NCBI GenBank assembly: GCA_036874045.1 | Contig: CM072342.1 | Location: 20,240,001 to 20,304,000, forward strand | DNA length: 64,000 bases | DNA from: Cymodocea nodosa | Lineage: Eukaryota; Streptophyta; Magnoliopsida; Alismatales; Cymodoceaceae | Direction of reading: 5' to 3' | Part shown: positions 57,501 to 64,000 of the stretch, piece by piece | Position numbering within the stretch: position 1 is the stretch's first letter | Layout: every line of letters begins with the position of its first letter | The notes under the pieces: generated by a model | Seen by the model: only the letters and a program-made list of their open reading frames with translations | What the model was told of the DNA's origin: nothing | Databases searched by the model: none | Program-made: the position numbers and the translations under genes

Positions 57501-60500
57501 CAAAAATAGTAACAAAAATTGAAGTTAGATAATTTAATGAAAGATCTAGCGATAGATAAGAATAAGAAAAGAATTTATGTAGCCAACCTTATATGTTGGG
57601 AGAAATATACCACTTCTTGTTGTTGTACAACATCAATTCAATAATATTTTCATACAATAAATTACAATCATGCAAGTAGGTCCCAATACCACTAATAACC
57701 ATGTGTAAATGAGGTTATTGAGGGTCCACATTTTAACCTATGTAAATTTCCAACACTAAACTTGATTTCTTAAAAGAAATATTTGACTTCATGCTTGGGC
57801 CAGTGGATCACATACACACCATTTGTACCATTTTTCCAAACGTCATTGTCATGTCTATGCATTCAAATATTGTAGTCATGAAAAAATTCAAGATGTTTTC
57901 TACTCTGATTGTCTTCTATTAGTATATGTTGATAGCTAAGCATGGATACCTACGATAATAACACCAAAAACAAATGTATATGAAACTGTGAACATACTTT
58001 CAAGTTGTTGAACAAGAGCTTTCAAATGGTTGCACTCCTCATATAGGCGTTCCTTTGCCTCTGGAATGGAAGAATAACTTTTTTAATAATGGTAGTGTGG
58101 CAGAAAATTAACTAAAATTATCTCTAAAACAATAAAGCAGATAATTTTAGATCAATTTGATAGTTGAAAAAAATGTCACCAGTAGAATAATACAAACTTG
58201 CGTCATGAAGTTAACTGTATGTAATAATAAAAGAGCAATGTGAATTTGAATAACTAAATGCCAAATTCAGAAGCATCCTTACAAATATAGATTTATGAAA
58301 AAAATGAACAGAAAAAACTTAGGAATACCCTCTAATGACACAATTGTTCCTTGTTTTGCACTCATTTCCTCAATCAGCTTTTGCATTTGGCTAGTGCATT
58401 GAACTTCAGATTCCACCTGTTCACAAAAACATTGAAAATCTGAATATATTACAGCAATTTGGAGCCAAAAATGTTAAGTTCCAGCAGGGCTGCATGACTG
58501 CACTCCCTTACATAACGATGCTGACACCTTCAATTTGGAAAAAAGAATCGAGTGAATCTGATTAATTAATAAGTTTCAATCAGAAATTAAGAAAAAAAGA
58601 TTGACAAGACAGTCAATCCTAAAATGATAAGAAATATTAAATTACAAATCAATTATTAAGATCCCTATCCCATAATATAAACAACCAAGTCCTAGGGCTG
58701 ACACACCTTCCCCTGTTTTTGACTTCTTTTGGATAAACATGGTATTCATCGCAAGCCAAATGCAAGAACTAAAAAGAAGAGAATAATTATCCTGAACCAA
58801 GTACGAAAATGAACACCCCAAGGTCTAACCACAAAATTCTCTCTTTCTCTCATTTTCTTGAAAGCACTACACCAAACTTAAGGGTGTTTTACATAAACAT
58901 CCTTTGTGGCAAGCACACATATGCCCTCCCTCTATAATTCATAATTACAAATATACACTTACATGCATAATCTTCACTTGTACCATTTGTAGGTATGTAA
59001 ATATATATTTATGTTATCTTAAATTCTAAAGCTTAAAATCTTAAGGGCCAGAAGCATGCATTCATGCATGCTCATGGAATTAAGCATCAACACATGTTGA
59101 TGAAATTCATCAACACGTCAATTTTTTCACTTGTTGAAACATCAAATCAATGTTGACGTGATGATTTGTAAAAAAAAGATGAATTTCTTTACCATATTTT
59201 TACTGACATGATTTTAACAGCAAAATTTTACAGATATATGTTGATTTTTTAAATTACCAAAGTCTGATACAAAATTGAAGTTGCATGCATCTATCCATCC
59301 GTCCATCCATAAACGCATGCATGCACATCTTTAGGTCAAGAAATACTGGTCAATTAATTTAAATGAAAATGACACTTACCATAAACTTATAAATATATAA
59401 TACCAAAATCTATATGGTTATTTTTCCTTCCCATGTGTTTATTTGTAAAAAAGAGGGTTCCTAAAGCAATGTTAGGTCAAAGAAGCTACAAGAAATTTTG
59501 ACCATATGAATAATTAAAAGGTAACTACAATGCTTCAATGTATTAACGCATAACAACTAGAACTAAAAATTATTTTCATTCGACTTAGATAATCTAATAA
59601 CAAGTGATCAGAGGTAAACAAATCCTTTTATTGTAATGATACTACATAGGTTTGGGTGCTTTGGAATTCACATTCTGCAAAGAAAAATAAACCTTCATGA
59701 TTGGCAATTTTATCAGCTCTAGTGTCTAATCTGATCATTTTTAGTCATGAACACGTTGTGAACAGGGGTCATCATTATCAAAGTTTAGGTATTACATGTC
59801 TTCTTTTTAAAAATGAAAAACATTGTCTCTATTCCAGCATTGTCTCTAATGGAAAACATTGTTGTGCCATTGTCTAAGAAAAATTATAAATATATTATAA
59901 TCAAGCAAAAGTTGAAAGCCATTACATACAGCTGCTGCCAGACGTTCTGCATAGTCTGATTGTGTTATGAAAAGTCGCATCTTAAGAAGAAAGAAAAAGA
60001 ACGGTCAGAGATATTCAAGCATAGCTAGAGAGAAAATGGCATTTTTTCTTGATCAAACATGCTATATAGATAAAACTGCAATCAGGATAACAAAGAATAA
60101 TGGCATAGATGGATCAAATGAAAGGTTATACCATTATACTTATTATAACAAGAACTACGTGAAATCGTTTCTCTCCAAGAAATTCTCGTCATCCAAATCC
60201 ACCTCGCAAAATTAATTATCCAACAGATACCCCAGACTCCTGTCTTAAACCATAGGTTTTAATAATAATAACAAAAGATCGACACAAGAACGAGATTCAT
60301 TACAAAAGAGAAAAAAAAAAAGGCACAAGAACGAGAAGGAAGAAAGCGCAAAAACTAACGAATCATGTTGAAACAGTCTCCGACTCACTAATCCACCAAG
60401 TCCACGCCACATTATCAAAACACGCCACGAATCGAACAATAAAAATCTCAAAATCAAGCAGCAGGCAGTTCGATACGCGAGATCCAAGAAGAGATAAGAA

Positions 60501-60604
60501 GGACATGGTGAAGAAGGGAGGAGATCGTGGCGCACCTGGATGCAGAAGAAGGCCAACGCCACCAGGGCGAAGAAGATCCAAGGGTGGAAGAGGCCTCTCG
60601 CCAT
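48586..60604 (-). CDS. GNTI: alpha-1,3-mannosyl-glycoprotein 2-beta-N-acetylglucosaminyltransferase (GnTI)
   Basis: Eighteen exons on the minus strand: 60604-60536, 59980-59930, 58416-58329, 58060-57998, 55671-55628, 55559-55483, 55374-55329, 55211-55149, 50698-50632, 50566-50498, 50415-50346, 50263-50202, 50084-49994, 49902-49809, 49558-49496, 49397-49359, 49285-49115, 48693-48586; 444 residues, equal to Arabidopsis Gn[22 protein letters not shown] is the Golgi type II signal anchor. A coiled-coil stem follows, then the GT13 domain: [17 protein letters not shown], metal-binding [15 protein letters not shown] (EDD about 212-214), [29 protein letters not shown] and [14 protein letters not shown]. 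GnTI adds GlcNAc to Man5GlcNAc2, opening complex N-glycan synthesis. The ATG at 60640 adds 12 atypical residues. Two junctions are odd: an AT-AC intron at 49903-49993 and a GA donor at 49114. Confidence 0.95.
49903..49993 (-). other. U12-type AT-AC intron of GnTI
   Basis: The 91-nt intron starts ATATCCTCAC and ends AAAATAC on the minus strand. Joining GC with TTAC restores A-Y-W-D-D-W, invariant in GnTI. A branch-site match TCCTTGAC lies with its adenosine about 12 nt before the acceptor, as minor-spliceosome introns require. No GT-AG alternative keeps the conserved sequence. Confidence 0.85.
51715..52132. repeat. tandem duplication of a 225-bp unit in GnTI intron 8
   Basis: Copies start with TCATGCCTAGTATGAGATCC at 51715 and 51940 and both contain CTCAAAAAGTG, AAAAAGAGCC and TCCAGATCCAATTCATTT. 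The second copy is slightly shorter. Confidence 0.8.
52540..52945. mobile_element. possible non-autonomous DNA transposon remnant
   Basis: The left part has CAAGGCACCCAGG and GGGTGCCTATG; the right part has GGGCGTGCCTGG and CCTAGGTGCCTA, partly inverted and partly direct, around an AT-rich core of about 280 bp. This resembles GCCTAGGC-rich hAT-type miniature elements, but clean termini and a target duplication could not be fixed. Confidence 0.3.
53270..53640 (+). pseudogene. LINE remnant in GnTI intron 8
   Basis: The plus strand reads [15 protein letters not shown], stop, L-WFDHIFR with frameshifts, matching the LINE C-terminal signature [21 protein letters not shown]. It is heavily decayed and antisense to the host gene. 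Confidence 0.6.
56637..56905 (+). mobile_element. miniature LTR retroelement (TRIM/SMART-like), copy 2
   Basis: Two direct repeats of about 100 bp (about 56637-56739 and 56806-56905) share AAAAGTNNCACCTNNNTAAAAAAGG, TTATATAATGTTGAA-type and CAATTANTTNTGAGTT-type blocks. Directly after the first repeat stands TGGTATCAGA, the primer-binding site for initiator tRNA-Met. No coding region is present. It lies in GnTI intron 4, antisense to the gene, and pairs with the element at 8744-9031. Confidence 0.7.
57055..57620 (+). pseudogene. LINE remnant in GnTI intron 4
   Basis: Broken plus-strand frames read FRYLNKLI and, further on, [14 protein letters not shown] and DKMRDNLK, corresponding to LINE FRYLGSxI, IRPAMLYGAECW and [13 protein letters not shown]. 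It begins about 150 bp after the miniature LTR element. Confidence 0.6.
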
Positions 60605-60695
60605 GCTTCGCCACCGCGGACGGTATTGACCGAGGGCCATCGGCAGTCGGATGAGTCAACTGACGGCCTGAGACGAGAGGACACCACTGAAAACT

Positions 60696-60698
<3 letters not shown>

Positions 60699-60734
<36 letters not shown>
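60699..60734. repeat. GA microsatellite in GnTI 5' region
   Basis: About seventeen GA dinucleotides some 95 bp upstream of the GnTI start codon, so probably in the 5' UTR or core promoter. Confidence 0.9.
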
Positions 60735-60735
<1 letters not shown>

Positions 60736-61872
60736 CCGCTAGTCGTCTTGCTTTTGAAATATATTGTTTATTATAAAATTAATTTTTGGTGTTTCTTATT
60801 TATTCTAGGATACGCATGTAAGTTCAACTATTTAACGTAGAGTAACTCTTTTATATGTATATATATATTTTTTAAAAGTAATAGTAAAAATAACTTGAAG
60901 GTGAGAAGAAGTAATATTACATTTAAATAACTTAACGTACATCAAGAATATCTATAAAAATAATAATAACTTGTAATAAAATACTTCTTAATTGATCCTC
61001 TATCTTAATACTACAATCATCTAATCACGCTTAACTTTGGAATTTCTGTCGAAGAAGATGTTCGATGATAAGTGTTAAGAAACCTAAATACTTTTTATAT
61101 ATACTTATGCTTGTACATCTTGTTACCGTGTGACATTATAAAAATGTCATACATATAAAAACTAATTTTCCTTTGAAACTTTGTCTGTAATTATTTTGTA
61201 TCAATGATTACAATAAATAAAAAATTCAAATCTTGGTGATGTTTATGTAATTGCCATATGTAACGTTTATTACAAACAAATAGCAATAAAAAACAACAAA
61301 ATTACAAGATTTGTTTTTCACTTGTCATTAATCAATCGAAATAATATTTTAATAATACCATAAAAATAAGATAAAACAGTTTTCCTTCTCCAATTTTTTG
61401 GATCAGGTGCGTATCAAATGTCCATCGAAAAGCCCCACCTGCTCAACAATAGCATTTCGTAGCCTTTTCGTAGAGCATCAATTTTTTTTCACTTCTTCAA
61501 AATAAAATAAAACATCAAATTTTCATCTCAATTAAAATAAACGGGGTAGTAAATCACATGACCATCCACTTAATCCATCTACAATTAAAATACAACTTTT
61601 TTTTACAAAAAAGCAAACTCCTGGATCGTCTTAATTTCCATATGAAATGTCAGTGTGAGGAACCCAACTGAAATTCAGCAAAAGAAGAAGAAGAAGAAGA
61701 CAACTTGATCTCTAACATACAAGTATGTTCAAAAATCAGCACGTCCATGTTCTCCCAGAGGGGGGTTTGAATGAACAGGATGTGGGATATTCGGATAGCT
61801 TAGTCATCACAAAAATTCATAACCATAAAAAGGAGGAGTGCCCATACTTGACTAAAGATTGAGGAAAGCTGT
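60735..61872. other. AT-rich intergenic region
   Basis: GnTI promoter side and the 3' flank of the MED11 gene, with an AAG array at about 61684-61699. No gene, repeat family or RNA is recognised in between. Confidence 0.5.
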
Positions 61873-63002
61873 TTAACTTAGATTACATCCCTTGCATTTA
61901 TCGATGTTTTCCTTCATTCCATCCAACACAGTCATCACATACTCCAGTTTCTTGCAGCAAATTTCGTTAGATATTCTTGCACCGTAGTCAGACTTCTCAA
62001 ATGGACGATACTCACAAGCACTTCTGATCTCTTCCCGAAGAGTAACTTGGATTTCCTGCATGTTTAGTGCATGATTCAAACTAGATAACTCAAAAGTAAA
62101 ACAGATGTATCCACATATACGTAGTCAACAACGATCAACATATATTTCTTAATCCTTGGTTTTGAGAATAATAGGTCGGTGGTAATCATGACTTATCCGT
62201 GATCAGCAAACTAAAACAAAAATTGGGCTATAGGCGACTCTTGGAAATTATGAGCCATCTTGGTATGGTTATGACGAGTATGAGGATCATATAATCATGT
62301 GCTATGTATAAAAGTGGAAGTGAGTTTTATCTCCAGTGTGTCCGTAACTGCTTTGAGAGGATATACAGTACCTACCTATTTTATACCCATAGACCATAAA
62401 TGATACAAACACGTTTTTAAATAACACTGTTACAAAAAAAAAAGAACAATCACAGTGTACTGTTATTCATATAAAATGTAATTGATATTCGTGTTTTTTG
62501 TTCACATGAAACAGTAGATAATCATCACATGTTAATTACTAAAGGCATGTCTAGAATTCAATCAAATAGAACTTTCTTCCGGGCCAATGACTATTCACAT
62601 GCATTCTCAAACAAACAAATATCAAAGGAGACACTACAGAAACTATCCACCATTCTTCTCCTACGAGTTGAAAAGATTTTAAACAAAAGAATTTTATAAA
62701 AAAAAAAAACATTCTTTTTGCTTCACAAAGGAAACAAAGCTCTTACCTTGATGGATTGCATGAACTCACGACAATGGATTGATATTGATTCCATTCTAGC
62801 ACCAGTGGGATTCGCCAACTCGTCCATAACAGTTCCAGCAAGCTCCAGCAGCCGCACTATCCTCTGTGTCATTTTTAACATTTTTTTATCAACAAAAAAT
62901 GATGACATGGAAAGAAAAAAAGTGAACAGTAGATAAGGTTGTTACCTTCTCAACATAATGTAGTCGTTGTAACGAGGAGCTTTGGCTCTGGGGCAGTGCC
63001 AT
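61873..63002 (-). CDS. MED11: Mediator of RNA polymerase II transcription subunit 11
   Basis: Three exons on the minus strand, 63002-62946, 62863-62747, 62055-61873; GT-AG, in phase, 118 residues, the usual plant MED11 length. The start MALPQSQSSSLQRLHYVEK is chosen because the family begins shortly before LQRLxxVE; the upstream hydrophobic extension is leader. Exon 2 gives RIVRLLELAGTVMDELANPT and HCREFMQSIK, exon 3 EIQVTLREEIRSACEYRPFE and NEICCKKLEYV. MED11 forms a four-helix bundle with MED22 in the Mediator head module and contacts TFIIH, acting in preinitiation-complex assembly in the nucleus. All core helices are intact. Confidence 0.94.
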
Positions 63003-64000
63003 GGCTTCTTGGCTTCTTGCTATTGCCACGATTAGGAGGAGAACAAGGGGTAGGTCAAATAGAGCAATGTGGAACAGTGGAAGCTTTCCTTCATTTGATA
63101 AGTACCAGACTTCCAACTTCTCTCAAATTTAAGTGTAAAAATTTTGCAAGACAAAAATAAACTTTCTTGTGATATTTACTCCAAAACAGTTTGAATTTTC
63201 AATATAGAATCACATGGTAAAACCTAATCACAAATTTATTTTCATTGTAGATTCAAGCCTTCTCCCACCCTGTAAGCCTGCCCATAGAGTATTTCATCAA
63301 ATACATATAGTATCAAGTACAATGAAATACATCCTGTACTCATGCAAAAAGCGCAAATACATGAACCAAAATTTTTATTAAAAAAAAATCACATTTACTT
63401 GTTTTGATCATGCAAAGAAAAATCAAGAGGAGGATATTATCCAACCTTGCAGTGTTCAGAATGATAAATTGGATGTAAGAGCAATGAGGAGGAAAAAGAG
63501 GTATTGGAGATGGAATTTTGTAGTGATCAAATGATTGATAGAAAAAAAGGGGTCTTCGGTTTAGATTGTTGGATAAAAGGACAAAAGAGAAACAAAAGGG
63601 AAGTACAACAAGATGAACATCTTGGGACATGGGGTGGGAGAAACCACCGTCATCCACAGCCAATGTTATGGAAACCAGACTGAACCTGTCAGTCCGAGAA
63701 CCAGCAACCTTACATGAATATTGTTGTTTATCATTGCATGAATACTGTATATTGGTATGAGCAATATTTGAATATGCATGTACACATTTGATTATGCTCA
63801 CATTTTGGTCATTTATTGAAATGCATTATTTTCTTCAGTTGTGGTTAATTTATTTTGCCCAACTTGATGAATGGGAAAGTCTTTGTGATAAAATGCATGT
63901 TGTATTATGTTGCTTAGGAAACGCAGACACATGACTTAGTGCTTTTTTTTTTAATGACATACCATATTATGATGCATTTTGATACTTACAGTATAGTATG
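63003..64000. other. MED11 upstream region to window end
   Basis: AT-rich sequence. The open frames on the minus strand at 63340-63801 have no recognisable domain, signal or codon bias. Nothing else is seen. Confidence 0.45.

Noticed and set aside
60605..60640. Upstream ATG as GnTI start
   Set aside because: It adds 12 residues before MARGLFHPW. Plant GnTI proteins begin at MAR followed directly by the membrane anchor.
1..64000. CRISPR arrays, operons, prokaryotic signals or tRNA genes
   Set aside because: None seen on reading both strands by eye. The sequence is plant nuclear DNA. TGGTATCAGA at 56740 is a primer-binding site, not part of a tRNA gene.

Overview
The window is nuclear DNA from a flowering plant. 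The gene content is plant specific: a remorin, a plant defensin, a DYW-type PPR protein, an ATL RING-H2 protein and an ABCG half-transporter. Introns are AT-rich and mostly GT-AG, and several genes have organelle-targeting N-termini. The GC-rich 5' ends of the YCED, PPR, ATL and ABCG genes suggest a monocot, but the species cannot be fixed from this sequence.

Layout. 1-286 is the last exon of a remorin (+). 1239-5186 is a three-finger CCCH zinc-finger gene (+). 5655-6755 is a plastid YCED/DUF177 rRNA-accumulation protein (-). 8070-9522 is an organellar ribosomal protein bL20 (-) with a tiny LTR retroelement in its intron. 10707-11146 is a plant defensin (-). 12940-14847 is a PPR-DYW editing factor (-). 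15142-15934 is a candidate snoRNA transcription unit (+): site II, telo-box and TATA elements followed by two related C/D-box snoRNAs. 17080-17640 is a broken hAT-like transposase fragment. 17998-18669 is an ATL-type E3 ligase (-). 20592-28019 is OST1/ribophorin I (-, 10 exons). 28470-33041 is a complete, apparently intact PIF/Harbinger DNA transposon (+). 33244-38926 is a DHHC protein S-acyltransferase (-, 10 exons) with LINE and copia debris in its introns. 39668-43306 is a small chloroplast envelope protein (+, 5 exons). 44140-46709 is an ABCG half-transporter (-, 5 exons). 48586-60604 is N-acetylglucosaminyltransferase I (-, 18 exons). 61873-63002 is Mediator subunit 11 (-, 3 exons).

The genes are independent housekeeping and defence loci, not an operon-like system. 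One functional link stands out: OST1 transfers the N-glycan to nascent proteins in the ER, and GnTI starts complex N-glycan processing in the Golgi, so two steps of one pathway lie about 20 kb apart. This is probably chance. Two organelle-translation genes (YCED homologue, bL20) and a PPR factor lie within 10 kb on the same strand.

The most notable observations are a U12-type AT-AC intron in GnTI with a well-matched branch site, a GA instead of GT donor at the last GnTI intron, the intact Harbinger element with duplicated termini and an internal GC-rich minisatellite, the tandem snoRNA pair, and two miniature LTR retroelements of about 290 bp. No previously undescribed multi-gene system is evident. 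Gene models were built by hand: all exon junctions keep the reading frame, and splice sites are GT-AG except where stated.
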